The notes beneath the pieces were generated by a model that ran no database searches, had not been told where the DNA came from, and was given only the letters and a program-made list of their open reading frames with translations. The translations under genes were made by a program, and so were the position numbers. This document shows positions 1 through 8,427 of a stretch of 64,000 nucleotides of DNA, one piece after another. The stretch is taken from the NCBI GenBank assembly GCA_022705325.1, contig JAKJER010000022.1:35401-99400 (forward strand), written 5' to 3'. Each line of letters opens with the position of its first letter. The first letter of the stretch is position 1. This stretch comes from Planctomycetota bacterium (GTDB lineage: Bacteria > Planctomycetota > Phycisphaerae > SM23-33).

Positions 1-2067
1 ACGGCCGTCGTACCTGGGGACAAGGACTTCGAGATGCTGTTCGGGCCGGAGGCGGCGCGGGTGGCGGCGACGCCGGGGACGTTGGACGACGCGGCCTTCG
101 CGGAGAAGGTGCTGAACGTGGCCCGCACGGCTGACAAGACGCCCGGCTTGCAGGCGATGCTGTGCCTGAAGGCGTACGAGTACGGCATTCGTCACGTGAC
201 GGGTGCGACGGCGGCGGGCGAGGCGATGAAGTTGCTGGGGGCGAAGAACCCCAGGCGGCTGGCTGGGTGCCAGGAAAAGCTGATCGCGGCGCTGGACATG
301 CGGTTTCGCCAGGGCCCGGCGGGGGAGAAGTCCACGGTCGGGCGGGAGCTGCTGGACGTGCTGCTGACGGTGGCGGAGCGGAAGCTGCGAGGTCACAAGC
401 CGGACGAGGCGGAGGACCTGTTTCGCCAGGCGGCTGGGGTGGCGGGGCTGATCGATCGGTCTCAGGTGGCGCGGATTCACGCGCGGATGCGGATCGCGGC
501 CCACAGGGAGCAGGCGGGTCGGCGGGCGGCGGCGCTGGCGGAGGCGGTGGCGAAGGACCCCGGCGACGCCCGCAAGCGCAACGACGCGGTGCTGCTGTAC
601 GTGGTGGACCTGGACCACGCGGGCGAGGCGGCCAAGCTGGTGGCGGCGGACATGGACGAGCGGCTGCGGACGTACGTGCCGCTGGCGGCCCAGAACGGGC
701 GGGACGTGAGCGAGGCGTCGCTGCTGGAGCTGGCGGACTGGTATCGCGACCTGTCCGGGCGGGCCGGGCCGGTGGGGCGGGCGACGGCCCTGCACAAGGC
801 GAAGAACTACTGCGAGCTGTACCTGGCGATGCACGAGTCGGTGGACGCCGGGCAGTTGAAGGCGAAGATGATCCTGGGCGACGTGCAGGGGGAGATCGGC
901 AAGCTGGGGCTGGGCTACGAGACGGACCTGGCCCCGCTGGCGCTGAGCGGGGAGCAGGTGAAGGCCGCCAAGGCGAAGGAGAAGGCGGCCGAGGCCAAGA
1001 AACTGGCGGCGGCGAAGGCGGCGGCGAAGGCGGCGGCGAAGAAGTCGTCGTCGAGCAAGAAGAAGCCGGCGGGCCCCAAGGGGACGTCGAAGAAGCCGGC
1101 CGCCCCCAAGGGGGAGGCGGGCGACGTGACCTGGCAGGGCGTGTCGGCCTCGCCGGGGGCGGGCAAGACGCCCACGGCGGGCAAGGGTTCCGCCGGGGGC
1201 AAGCCGGGTGCGGGCAAGGCCGGCCCGGGGGACAAGGGCCCGGCGGAGCGGAAGCCGCTGTTCTCGCCGGAGGGGATCAACGTGCCGGCGGTAGACGCGG
1301 CGTCCTCGCCGCGTCCGCAGGGGCAAGACAACGCGACGGGGGCGTCGCGTCTGGAGGACAGCCAGGCCCAGGGGCGGGACGCCCCTGGTACACACGGGCG
1401 AGACGCCCGTGCCACGTCCGCGGCGGGCCGTGCCACGCTGGAGGGGGCGGGTGTTGCTCCGGAGGCGGCGGCGCAGGCGGCGGCCGAGGCGAAGCGGGGG
1501 CGGGAGCAGTTGAAGAAGGCCAACGCGATCGGGGTGTTGAACCTGCCGCAGTGGCAGCAGGCGTGGTGGCTGACGCTGGAGGCGAAGGCGTGCTACGAGC
1601 GGGCGGCCGGGCTGGACCCGCAGCGGGCGCCGGCGCCGGGCGAGCTGGCGGCCTTGAACTCCGCCCTGGAGCGGCTGGGCGGGATGGGGGTGGAGTTGTT
1701 GCGGCTGGAGGCGGGCAAGCAGAAGGCGGCGGTCGTGCCGCTGCTGGTGACGGTGCGGAAGGACGAACAGGGGCATTGGGGTCCGCCGGCGGCGGTGGCG
1801 CGGCTGAACGCAGCCGTCGATGCGGTGCTCAAGACGCGGGATCAGATGAAGGGGGTCCAGGCGGCGGCGTTTCCCGAACTCCAGGGGCGGGACGCCCGTG
1901 CCACGCCGTCGGCGGCAGCGGCGGCGATGGCGAAAGCGGTGGACCAGGCGGATCGGATCGACCCGCCGGCGAACCTGAGTGCGGCGGGGCGTCAGGCGTT
2001 TGGGGAGTTGTTCCCGCCCGCGGCCGGGGGACACCGGCTGAGGCCGATCGGCGGCGGAGGGGGCTGA
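1..2067 (+). CDS. Ala/Lys-rich hypothetical protein, 5' end missing
   Basis: The reading frame is open from the first base of the window, so the true start lies upstream; the first in-frame ATG is at 34. I do not recognise the family. The first ~300 codons are helical and Ala/Arg-rich with spacing that resembles TPR-like helices. Then comes a low-complexity linker (about residues 310-480) rich in Lys, Ala, Gly and Pro, and a second helical domain to the end. Two places in the linker and C-terminal part encode the peptide GRDARAT, produced by palindromic DNA repeats read in frame. Lys/Ala-rich linkers of this kind are common in large planctomycete proteins. It converges on the C45 gene across an AT-rich gap. 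Cellular location cannot be judged because the N-terminus is absent. Confidence 0.6.
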   Translation, partial: TAVVPGDKDFEMLFGPEAARVAATPGTLDDAAFAEKVLNVARTADKTPGLQAMLCLKAYEYGIRHVTGATAAGEAMKLLGAKNPRRLAGCQEKLIAALDMRFRQGPAGEKSTVGRELLDVLLTVAERKLRGHKPDEAEDLFRQAAGVAGLIDRSQVARIHARMRIAAHREQAGRRAAALAEAVAKDPGDARKRNDAVLLYVVDLDHAGEAAKLVAADMDERLRTYVPLAAQNGRDVSEASLLELADWYRDLSGRAGPVGRATALHKAKNYCELYLAMHESVDAGQLKAKMILGDVQGEIGKLGLGYETDLAPLALSGEQVKAAKAKEKAAEAKKLAAAKAAAKAAAKKSSSSKKKPAGPKGTSKKPAAPKGEAGDVTWQGVSASPGAGKTPTAGKGSAGGKPGAGKAGPGDKGPAERKPLFSPEGINVPAVDAASSPRPQGQDNATGASRLEDSQAQGRDAPGTHGRDARATSAAGRATLEGAGVAPEAAAQAAAEAKRGREQLKKANAIGVLNLPQWQQAWWLTLEAKACYERAAGLDPQRAPAPGELAALNSALERLGGMGVELLRLEAGKQKAAVVPLLVTVRKDEQGHWGPPAAVARLNAAVDAVLKTRDQMKGVQAAAFPELQGRDARATPSAAAAAMAKAVDQADRIDPPANLSAAGRQAFGELFPPAAGGHRLRPIGGGGG
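1294..1437. repeat. cluster of REP-like hairpins inside a coding region
   Basis: Four near-perfect inverted repeats follow one another. GACGCGGCG/CGCCGCGTC lies at 1294-1315 with a 4-base loop. ACGCGACG/CGTCGCGT lies at 1331-1350 with a 4-base loop. GGGGCG/CGCCCC lies at 1371-1385 with loop GGA. ACGGGCG/CGCCCGT lies at 1394-1410 with loop AGA, followed by GCCACG. The last pair has the GGGCGnGACGCCCGTGCCACG form, which also occurs at 1884-1905. All are read in frame and one gives the peptide GRDARAT. I infer a dispersed palindromic element that has been absorbed into the gene. Confidence 0.6.
1884..1905. repeat. second copy of the GRDARAT-encoding palindrome
   Basis: GGGCG-GGA-CGCCC forms a hairpin and is followed by GTGCCACG, as in the unit at 1394-1416. 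It is read in the same frame and again gives GRDARAT. The recurrence of both DNA and peptide within one gene argues for a mobile or amplifying repeat rather than chance. Confidence 0.5.
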
Positions 2068-2347
2068 AAGTGACGGCCCGGCGGGGGGATGCGGGGGCGG
2101 CTATCACGGCGTGATAATTTGCCGGGACGCAATGTCCCATTTGGGGTCTCAGTGTCCTGTTTCTGCGCAGGTTTGTCCGATAATTCCCGGTTGTCCGATT
2201 TATCTTGTAATGCTATAAACAGTTTAATAACAGTCAGTTGTGTCGTAATCTGGTCGAGGAATCACCCTTCCTTGATTTTTCAAAAAATGGGACGTTGGCC
2301 CTCGGGACGGCGGGCCGGCGGTCGGCAGGCCGGCGGCGGGGGAGAAG
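2068..2347. other. AT-rich convergent intergenic region
   Basis: This is a gap between two convergent genes. Its central part, about 2100-2290, is visibly poorer in G+C than the rest of the window. It contains a perfect inverted repeat TATCAC-GGC-GTGATA at 2102-2116, a small hairpin GGGAC/GTCCC at 2124-2138, and a direct repeat TTGTCCGAT at 2173-2181 and 2191-2199. No protein-coding gene and no clear U-tracted terminator were seen. Confidence 0.4.
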
Positions 2348-3508
2348 TCACTTTCCGGACGGATCGTCGCGTTGGAAAAGCGGGTACTCGACGAAGTCGG
2401 CCTTGGCGGCCGGGGCGGGCCCGCACGAGAGGAACATGCGATTGCCCGTGGGGTCGAAGACCACCGAGAGGATGTTCATCCGCTGGAGGACCTCGTCGCA
2501 GGCGAGGACGGCCTGGAGGTCCTTGGGGCCGAACCGGCGGGCGATCTTCCTGGCGGCCCAGGTGACGGGCCAGTCGGCTGGGCCGACCATGCGGTCCTTC
2601 CAGCCGGCCTCGCGGGTGGCGTGGTTGGCGTTGCTGATCATGCCGTCCTTGGCGGCGCGGACGCGGGTCTCGCGGCCGAGGATCTCGACGACGGCGGCGG
2701 TCCTGGCGGCGGCGTCGCTGATGAGGACCGATCCGTTGCCGCTGGGGGTGGCCCGGCGGATCAGGTCGATGGCTTCGGCCAGCGTGGAGCAGGTCCGCAG
2801 GACCCGCTTGAGGGTGAAGAAGGTGGGCTCTCCCGCGTGGGCGTGGCCGTCGCTGCGGAGCTGGTTGAAGGCGACGGTGATGCCCTTGCGGTTGGTGCCG
2901 GTCAGCACGCACGTCAGGCCGGGGTAGGTCAGGGCGAGGTACTCGATGCCGCCGGCGGGCCTGACGTTCAGGATGAGGTTGTTTCGCTGGAGGGGGTGGT
3001 GGGGGTAGTCGGGCCAGTCGAGGTTGCGTGCGTGGAGGAGGTGTCCGTCGCGGCTGGCGGGCCCGAAGACGGCGATCTGCCGGCAGGCGGGCCCGCTGAC
3101 GAACTGGTAGAACAGGTTGAGGAAGAGCAGGTCGTCGTAGTCGATCCCGCCGGCCTGGGCGAGCGCCTTCATCTCGGCGACGTCGGCGGGGTCGAGGGCG
3201 GCGGCCATCTCGCGGGCCTGCTTGTAGATCGTCTCCTTGGTGCTCAGGCGCATGAGCCGCACGGTGTTCAGGAAGGTCGGGTGCAGGCCGCGGATGACCT
3301 TGCCGTACTTGAGCCCGACAGCGCGTCCGATCTGCTCGGGCGTGCCGGCGGCGTCGAGCCGCTCGGGCTTGTACAACTCGCCCGCGCGCAGGGGCGGGGC
3401 GACGGTCGTCAGGCCAAGCAGCGTCAGCAGGGCGATCGTGGTCGTGCGCAGGGCGGCGGTGCGGCAGGGCCAGTCACCTGGTCGCAACGTCCGTGTTGCC
3501 GTACTCAT
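2348..3508 (-). CDS. secreted C45-family autoproteolytic acyltransferase/hydrolase
   Basis: Members of this NTN-hydrolase family (isopenicillin-N acyltransferase-like, peptidase family C45) cut themselves to expose an N-terminal Cys that acts on amide bonds. The 386-residue protein has a signal peptide-like segment (about residues 20-42). The nucleophile candidate is Cys142 in SGPACRQIAVFG, followed by the family pattern GHLLHARNLDW and later TNRKGITVAFNQL and SNANHATREAGW. An AAGGA ribosome site precedes ATG 3508. It lies 12 bases after the LarA-like gene on the same strand and probably shares its transcript. The substrate is unknown; choloylglycine-type hydrolases are a related alternative, but the C45 pattern fits better. 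Confidence 0.75.
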   Translation of the reverse strand: MSTATRTLRPGDWPCRTAALRTTTIALLTLLGLTTVAPPLRAGELYKPERLDAAGTPEQIGRAVGLKYGKVIRGLHPTFLNTVRLMRLSTKETIYKQAREMAAALDPADVAEMKALAQAGGIDYDDLLFLNLFYQFVSGPACRQIAVFGPASRDGHLLHARNLDWPDYPHHPLQRNNLILNVRPAGGIEYLALTYPGLTCVLTGTNRKGITVAFNQLRSDGHAHAGEPTFFTLKRVLRTCSTLAEAIDLIRRATPSGNGSVLISDAAARTAAVVEILGRETRVRAAKDGMISNANHATREAGWKDRMVGPADWPVTWAARKIARRFGPKDLQAVLACDEVLQRMNILSVVFDPTGNRMFLSCGPAPAAKADFVEYPLFQRDDPSGK

Positions 3509-3520
3509 GGCGCGTCCTTG

Positions 3521-4867
3521 TCAACGAACAGGCTCTGCCGGCGGAATGGGGAAGGTGGCCCCGCCGGCGGGGTAGGCGACGACTCGCTGAGGCTTTTCGG
3601 GTCCGCCCAGGAGACGGTCGGCGTGTTCGACGGCCTGTTGGACATCGGCGAACAGCGGCAGGCCGGGGAATCGGCCGATCTCTTCGACCAGCCTGGGCGA
3701 GACCATGAGGATGCGGTTTCGATGGAGGGCCTGGAGGGCCATGCGGACGAAGAAGGCGGCGTCGCCGGCCAGTCGCGGCACGAGGCGGGTGACCAGGCCG
3801 GCCAGGGCCTCGGGCCCCAGCAGGCGGACCAGGCGTCGCATGGTGGTCGGACCGAGGGGCCAGCGGCGCGGCACGTTCATGCCGTGCAGGCCCGCCTCGC
3901 AGCGGGCCAGGCAGATGATCACGCCGTTGGGGCGGGCGGCCCAACGGGTGTTGGGGATGCTCTTGAAACACTGCCACAGGTCGTAGTCGCGGGGATGCGC
4001 GTTGGTGATGAGCACGTCGGCCGGTCCGGTCGGGACGATGCCGCTGGCGACGGCGCACTGCTTGGCGACCATGCGGTAGGTGGGCAGGACCTCGCCCGCG
4101 GCCACATAGGCGGGCAGGTCATCGCCGTCCAGCAGGTATTGCAGGGCGAACGTCTTGCCGCCCATGGCGTCCAGGGCGGCGCCGGCCCGGTCGATCACCG
4201 TCCGCATGGGGTTGCGGTCCTCGTTGAGTCCGACCAGTTGGCGGGCGGCCCGGTCGATGCCCAGGCGGTGCAGGCAGCGGATGGTCTCGAGGAAGCTGCA
4301 GCCGGGCACGAACATCTTGTAGCCCCCGCCGAAGCCGGCCTGGAGATGGGGCGAGACCGACGAGATGACGACCCGCAGGTCGGCCTCGACCAGGGCCCGT
4401 TCGACGCGCACGTCGACGCCGGCGAACTGCCCGACGCGGACGTATCGCCGGCGGTCCTGCCAGGGATTGCTCCGCCACTTCAGTGCGGCGCCGACCTGCC
4501 CGAGCTTGACGGCGGCCTGCTCGGCGGACATCGGCGGGTGCATGCCCGTGGCGAAGAGGACCTCGACCTGGTCGAGGGGGATTCGGGCGAAGCGGAACTC
4601 TCGCAGGACGAGATCGAGGATCTGGGGCAGGGGGCTGTGGCGGGTGGCGTCTTCGAGGACCAGGACGATGCGTCCGCCGCGTCGGGCGGCCAGCAGCTTG
4701 GGCAGGCTCAGCCCGGACGAGGGCTGGCCCAGGACCATGGCGACGCGCTCGGGCCAGTCTTTCCCGGCCGAGCGCAGCGCCGGCTGGGCCACCTGGAGCA
4801 GGGTCCAGTTCGAGGGCAGTTCGATGCTCAGGTTATCGCGGCCCCAGGGGACCGATAGTTGCGTCAT
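3521..4867 (-). CDS. LarA-like (lactate racemase domain) protein, copy 1
   Basis: This is a 448-residue protein of the LarA/DUF2088 fold, the family of nickel-pincer (NPN) dependent lactate racemases. Residues matching the catalytic and cofactor-holding set are present: His110 in FATGMHPPM, His174 in SVSPHLQAGFGGGYK, Lys184 in the same stretch (the lysine that tethers the cofactor in LarA) and His200. The start at 4867 (MTQLSVPWG) is preferred over an upstream ATG at 4933, because the extra residues are Pro-rich and unlike the family. It lies between a methyltransferase gene (72 bases upstream) and a C45 hydrolase gene (12 bases downstream). Many LarA homologues act on other 2-hydroxyacids, and no LarB, LarC or LarE maturation genes are seen here. 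Confidence 0.72.
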   Translation of the reverse strand: MTQLSVPWGRDNLSIELPSNWTLLQVAQPALRSAGKDWPERVAMVLGQPSSGLSLPKLLAARRGGRIVLVLEDATRHSPLPQILDLVLREFRFARIPLDQVEVLFATGMHPPMSAEQAAVKLGQVGAALKWRSNPWQDRRRYVRVGQFAGVDVRVERALVEADLRVVISSVSPHLQAGFGGGYKMFVPGCSFLETIRCLHRLGIDRAARQLVGLNEDRNPMRTVIDRAGAALDAMGGKTFALQYLLDGDDLPAYVAAGEVLPTYRMVAKQCAVASGIVPTGPADVLITNAHPRDYDLWQCFKSIPNTRWAARPNGVIICLARCEAGLHGMNVPRRWPLGPTTMRRLVRLLGPEALAGLVTRLVPRLAGDAAFFVRMALQALHRNRILMVSPRLVEEIGRFPGLPLFADVQQAVEHADRLLGGPEKPQRVVAYPAGGATFPIPPAEPVR

Positions 4868-4939
4868 ACTCGTTCCAGTCGCCGGTTGCGGTCTTGCGCC
4901 CGGCGGGGGCGGCGGGCCGCCCAGGCGGGCCACCGCAGG

Positions 4940-5770
4940 CTACAGCCGCCGGCCCACGATCACGTGATAGACCCCCAGCGGCTCGGGGATCGTAACGAAC
5001 TGCCCGAAGCCCGCCGCGGCCATCAACTCCCGGATCTGGTCGGGCGAGCGGTACGTCATGTGCAAGCCGAACACCCGCCGGAGGAACCGGTCGTTCCCAT
5101 GGGCCCGCGAGAGGCTGTTGAACACCATGGCCGTACCCGCGGGCATGATCGTGGCGGCGCAGCGGGCGATGTCGGTCACCTGCTGGTCGCCCAGGTATTC
5201 GCAAATCCCCAACATCTTGACCACATCGACGCGCTCGGTCAAGGTCTTAGCCACGTCTCGCACGTCGCCCTGGATGTAGCGCATGCGGTCGGCCATGCCG
5301 CAGCTCTCGGCCAGGGCCCGCCCATATTCGAAGGCGTCGGTGCTGAGATCGACCAGCGTGGCGTGGGCCTGGCAGTTGCTCTGGAGCAGGGCGTCGAGGA
5401 TGATCTGCCCGGGCCCGGCGCCCAGGCACAGGACGTGGGCGGGCTGGTGGGTGGACTGGTCGATCAGGCGGGCCAGCAGCCTGGCCCCCAGCCGGCGGCG
5501 ATTGCGAAGGGCCATCGGCATGGCCCCGGCGTTGACGAGGATCTTGTCGGCGATCTGGGAGCAGTGCCCGTTGTAGCTGATAACCATGGACCGCCAGCCG
5601 CCGGGATCGGCCCAGTTAGCGGCGGCCAGTTCGCTCTTGGTCAAGCGCAGCATCCCCCGCAACAGCCCAGCGGGCATGTAGTTAGCCAGCGGGTTGATAA
5701 GCGCCGCCTTGACCAGTCGCCTCAGGCGGCTGGGCTTTTCAAACACCACGTCCGAAACCCATGACTCCAT
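4940..5770 (-). CDS. class I SAM-dependent methyltransferase
   Basis: The 276-residue protein shows a class I methyltransferase core: motif I VLCLGAGPGQ (residues 113-122), an acidic end of strand 2 (ATLVDLS), motif II/III around YIQGDVRDV, and a post-core segment ending in GVYHVIVGRRL. About 110 residues precede the core and hold mixed helices including a YNGHCSQIADKIL segment. The substrate is unknown. It heads a leftward trio with the LarA-like and C45 genes, and the spacing suggests co-transcription. Confidence 0.7.
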   Translation of the reverse strand: MESWVSDVVFEKPSRLRRLVKAALINPLANYMPAGLLRGMLRLTKSELAAANWADPGGWRSMVISYNGHCSQIADKILVNAGAMPMALRNRRRLGARLLARLIDQSTHQPAHVLCLGAGPGQIILDALLQSNCQAHATLVDLSTDAFEYGRALAESCGMADRMRYIQGDVRDVAKTLTERVDVVKMLGICEYLGDQQVTDIARCAATIMPAGTAMVFNSLSRAHGNDRFLRRVFGLHMTYRSPDQIRELMAAAGFGQFVTIPEPLGVYHVIVGRRL

Positions 5771-5895
5771 CGATCATTCTCCGGGGGACGCCCCAGTATA
5801 GTGGCTGGGCCGCTGTTAACCCAAATGCAAATGAGGGATCGCCCCAGACTAAAGTTTTCTTGCGACCCCCGCCGATAACAAGTCCTGTACCACCT

Positions 5896-5913
5896 GCCGC
5901 CCGGGCGGCTTTT
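5896..5913 (+). terminator. terminator-like hairpin in the leader of the next gene
   Basis: GCCGC-CCGG-GCGGC is directly followed by TTTT. It sits only 25 bases before the ATG at 5938 and within what would be that gene's 5' leader. It may be a weak terminator or an attenuation-type structure. The short U run makes either role uncertain. Confidence 0.35.
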
Positions 5914-5937
5914 CCGTGCCCCGAACGAGGAAGCGTG

Positions 5938-6837
5938 ATGAACAAGCGCCAACTGATTGACGAGATCGTGTCGTTCAACCCGACCGCCGAACCCGGCTTC
6001 CTCGCCCGGTTCGAGGACGGCGATCTGCGTCTGTACCTCCAGCATCTTCGCGAGGCCAGGCGTCCGCGGCTGACGGTCCGTTCCGGTCGCTATGACAAGT
6101 ACTTCCAGAACGTCCGTCCGCAGGTGGACCAGCGTCCGGTTGCCCGCCCAGCCGCCAGCAGCACCTGGCGGATCGAGCCGGCCAGACAAGTCGTCCATGC
6201 CGCCCGGGACGCCGCTTCGTGCGGACCGCTTCTCCAGGCTGAGCCGCCCGCCAAGGATGCCGCCGCCGAGGTCGAACTGGACCGCTTGGCCGACGAGGAC
6301 CTCGACCTGGCTATCCGCAGGAACGCCGAACTGGCCGCCCAGGCCGTCGCGGTGGAGGAACAGCCCGTCGAGGCGTCCGAGCCGAACCTGGTCGAGGACC
6401 AGGAGGTCCAGGCCCCCTCCGGCCAAGGCGATACGGAAGAAGTCACCGCCGAAGAGAAGGCTGCCCTCGCCTGGGACGGCGGGGAGTTGGGCGACGCCGG
6501 CGAACTTGACGGCGAGTTGGACAACCAGGCCGACGAAGAGGTCGAGCCGTTCGTCACGGTGATGAGCGTTCCCGCCGACGCCATCCAGGCGGTCGAGCAG
6601 GTGCTGTCGGCCTCGCAGCGGACTGTGCACGCGGGCACGACAGCACAGGTAGACCGGGAAGACCCCGACACCGCGGACAGCCGCGACCAGGACCGCGACG
6701 AGTTGCCTGCCGGCCAGACGAAGGAGTTGATCTCGGCCCTGGAGGCCGACCCGCCCGAGCCGGATATGGAGCCCTCGGTGCCTCCTGCCCGCTCGCGACG
6801 CATCCACAGGGAAGAAAGCGACGCCTGGCTCTTCTGA
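5938..6837 (+). CDS. hypothetical acidic protein
   Basis: This 299-residue protein starts MNKRQLIDEIVSFN after a GAGGAAG ribosome site. The N-terminal ~50 residues (DEIVSFNPTAEPGFLARF, then LYLQHLREARRP) look like a small folded domain. The rest is strongly acidic and Pro/Ala-rich with no recognisable catalytic motif and no membrane segment or signal peptide. An upstream in-frame ATG at 5761 exists but would add a low-complexity extension spanning a hairpin, so 5938 is preferred. A strong terminator follows at 6871. I do not know its function. Confidence 0.6.
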   Translation: MNKRQLIDEIVSFNPTAEPGFLARFEDGDLRLYLQHLREARRPRLTVRSGRYDKYFQNVRPQVDQRPVARPAASSTWRIEPARQVVHAARDAASCGPLLQAEPPAKDAAAEVELDRLADEDLDLAIRRNAELAAQAVAVEEQPVEASEPNLVEDQEVQAPSGQGDTEEVTAEEKAALAWDGGELGDAGELDGELDNQADEEVEPFVTVMSVPADAIQAVEQVLSASQRTVHAGTTAQVDREDPDTADSRDQDRDELPAGQTKELISALEADPPEPDMEPSVPPARSRRIHREESDAWLF

Positions 6838-6870
6838 GCGGGCCTGGGCCACGGATACGTTCAATACTGA

Positions 6871-6896
6871 AAGCCCACCCCTAACGGGTGGGCTTT
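6871..6896 (+). terminator. intrinsic terminator
   Basis: AAGCCCACCC-CTAAC-GGGTGGGCTT forms a 10-base-pair stem followed by TT. It ends the hypothetical gene at 6837. The stem is nearly identical to that of the pgk terminator at 62446. Confidence 0.8.
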
Positions 6897-7042
6897 TGTT
6901 GTTGGCATGGCGCGAACCCCTTCCGGCCGCGACTCCCCGAGCGTCTGCGAGGTGAGGACCGCAATCGCGCTGGTTTGCTCTGTGTCGTCTTGAATGCGGG
7001 CCTCCCCCCTGATAGGCTCGACGCAGGCGACAAGGAGAGCGT

Positions 7043-8338
7043 ATGAAGACCGTGACCATGTTGTATGGCTGCGAGGGCATGCAACTCCGCCTGCCGGCGG
7101 CGGCGGACGTGCTCGAAGGCCAGCACGTGGTCCCGGTGAAGGACGAGCCAGCCGCCGTCCGGGCGGCCCTTGCCGGTCCGATCGGCTGTCCGCCGCTGCG
7201 GGAGATGCTGGAGCGGCGCCGGCCTTCCAGCGTGGCGATCACCGTCAGTGACATCACGCGCCCCGTGCCCAACCGCCTGTTCCTGCCCGCCCTGCTGGAC
7301 GAACTCAACGCCGCGGGCGTCGGGGACTCTTGCGTCATCATCCTGATCGGCACGGGAATGCACCGCCCGAGCACGCCGCTGGAGCGGGAGAACATCGTCG
7401 GCCCCGACGTCCTGAAGCGGGTCCGCGTTGTCGACCACCGCAGCGACCAGGCCGACTCCCTGGTCCGCCTCAGCGACGATCCGCCGGTCAGCGTCTGTCG
7501 CGCGTTCGCCCAGGCCGACTTTCGCATCGTCACCGGGTTCATCGAGCCGCACTTCATGGCCGGCTTCTCCGGCGGGCGCAAGGGCGTGTGCCCGGCGCTG
7601 GTGGACCTGGCCACGGTGCAGCGATTCCACGGCTACCAGACCCTGGCCCATCCGCGGGCCGACAACGGCGTGCTGGAGGGCAACCCCTGTCACCGGATCG
7701 CCCTCTCGGTCGCCCGGGCGGTCGGGGTGGACTTCCTGTTCAACGTAGCCGTCACGCGCCGGCGGCGGATCGCGGGCGTCTACTGCGGCGACTTGGAGCA
7801 GGCCCACCGGGCCGGCTGCGAACAGGTGGCGGCGTGGACGGCCGCCCGCGTCGACTCGCCGTACGACCTGGTCGTGACCTGCGGGGGCGGCTCGCCGCTG
7901 GACCAGACCTTCTACCAGAGCGTCAAGGGCATGTGTACGGCCAGGCCTGCGTTGGGGTCGGGCTCGACGATGCTGGTGGTCTCGCATTGCGGCGAGGGCA
8001 TCGGTTCGCGGGCCTACAGCGAGCTGATGCTGCGATGGAACAACGACTGGCGAGGCTTTCTGGCCGACATTGCCTCGCGCCCCGAGCGGACGGAACTGGA
8101 CCAGTGGCAGTTCCAGATGCAGGCGCGGGTGCTGGAGCGGATCGGCGTGTCCGCCCTTCACTTCGCGAGCGACGGCGTGCCGGTGGACGTGCAGCGGCGG
8201 CTTGCGGTGGCCCCGCTGGAAGGCCGGGGCGACGCGCGGGAGCGGGCCCAGCGCTTTATCGACGACTATGTCCGTGACCGCCCCGGCGCCCGCATCGCGG
8301 TCATTCCGGACGGGCCGTACACGATGCTGGTTTCGTAG
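7043..8338 (+). CDS. LarA-family (nickel-pincer lactate racemase-like) protein, copy 2
   Basis: This 431-residue protein is closer to the classical LarA pattern than the copy at 3521. It has His107 in IGTGMHRPST, His170 and Lys180 in FIEPHFMAGFSGGRKG, and His203 in TLAHPRADNG, which correspond to the catalytic histidines, cofactor lysine and lactate-binding histidine of lactate racemase. The N-terminal domain carries ITVSDITRPVPNR, which is typical of the family. AAGGAGAG lies 5-12 bases before the ATG. It is transcribed alone or with the TlpA-type gene 89 bases downstream. It could racemise or isomerise a 2-hydroxyacid other than lactate. Cofactor synthesis genes are not in the window. Confidence 0.78.
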   Translation: MKTVTMLYGCEGMQLRLPAAADVLEGQHVVPVKDEPAAVRAALAGPIGCPPLREMLERRRPSSVAITVSDITRPVPNRLFLPALLDELNAAGVGDSCVIILIGTGMHRPSTPLERENIVGPDVLKRVRVVDHRSDQADSLVRLSDDPPVSVCRAFAQADFRIVTGFIEPHFMAGFSGGRKGVCPALVDLATVQRFHGYQTLAHPRADNGVLEGNPCHRIALSVARAVGVDFLFNVAVTRRRRIAGVYCGDLEQAHRAGCEQVAAWTAARVDSPYDLVVTCGGGSPLDQTFYQSVKGMCTARPALGSGSTMLVVSHCGEGIGSRAYSELMLRWNNDWRGFLADIASRPERTELDQWQFQMQARVLERIGVSALHFASDGVPVDVQRRLAVAPLEGRGDARERAQRFIDDYVRDRPGARIAVIPDGPYTMLVS

Positions 8339-8427
8339 CCTCCAGCCGGAGGGCGCGAAGGACGCTTCCGGCGTTGCCACCGCCCGCGCGTCAGCGTAGA
8401 ATGCACCTGCCGCATAAGGAGACCACC

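Noticed and set aside
162..2114. 650-residue frame overlapping the first gene
   Set aside because: It is Gly/Arg-rich throughout, as expected from a shifted frame of GC-rich coding DNA, and lacks any motif. The frame chosen has codon-position bias and continues from the left edge.
5796..5819. promoter on the minus strand for the methyltransferase gene (TATACT with TTAACA)
   Set aside because: The two boxes are only 12 bases apart, too close for a sigma-70 promoter.
5722..7614. 630-residue minus-strand frame
   Set aside because: It spans a terminator, the start of a clear LarA-family gene and another gene's coding region. The sequence is low-complexity shadow.
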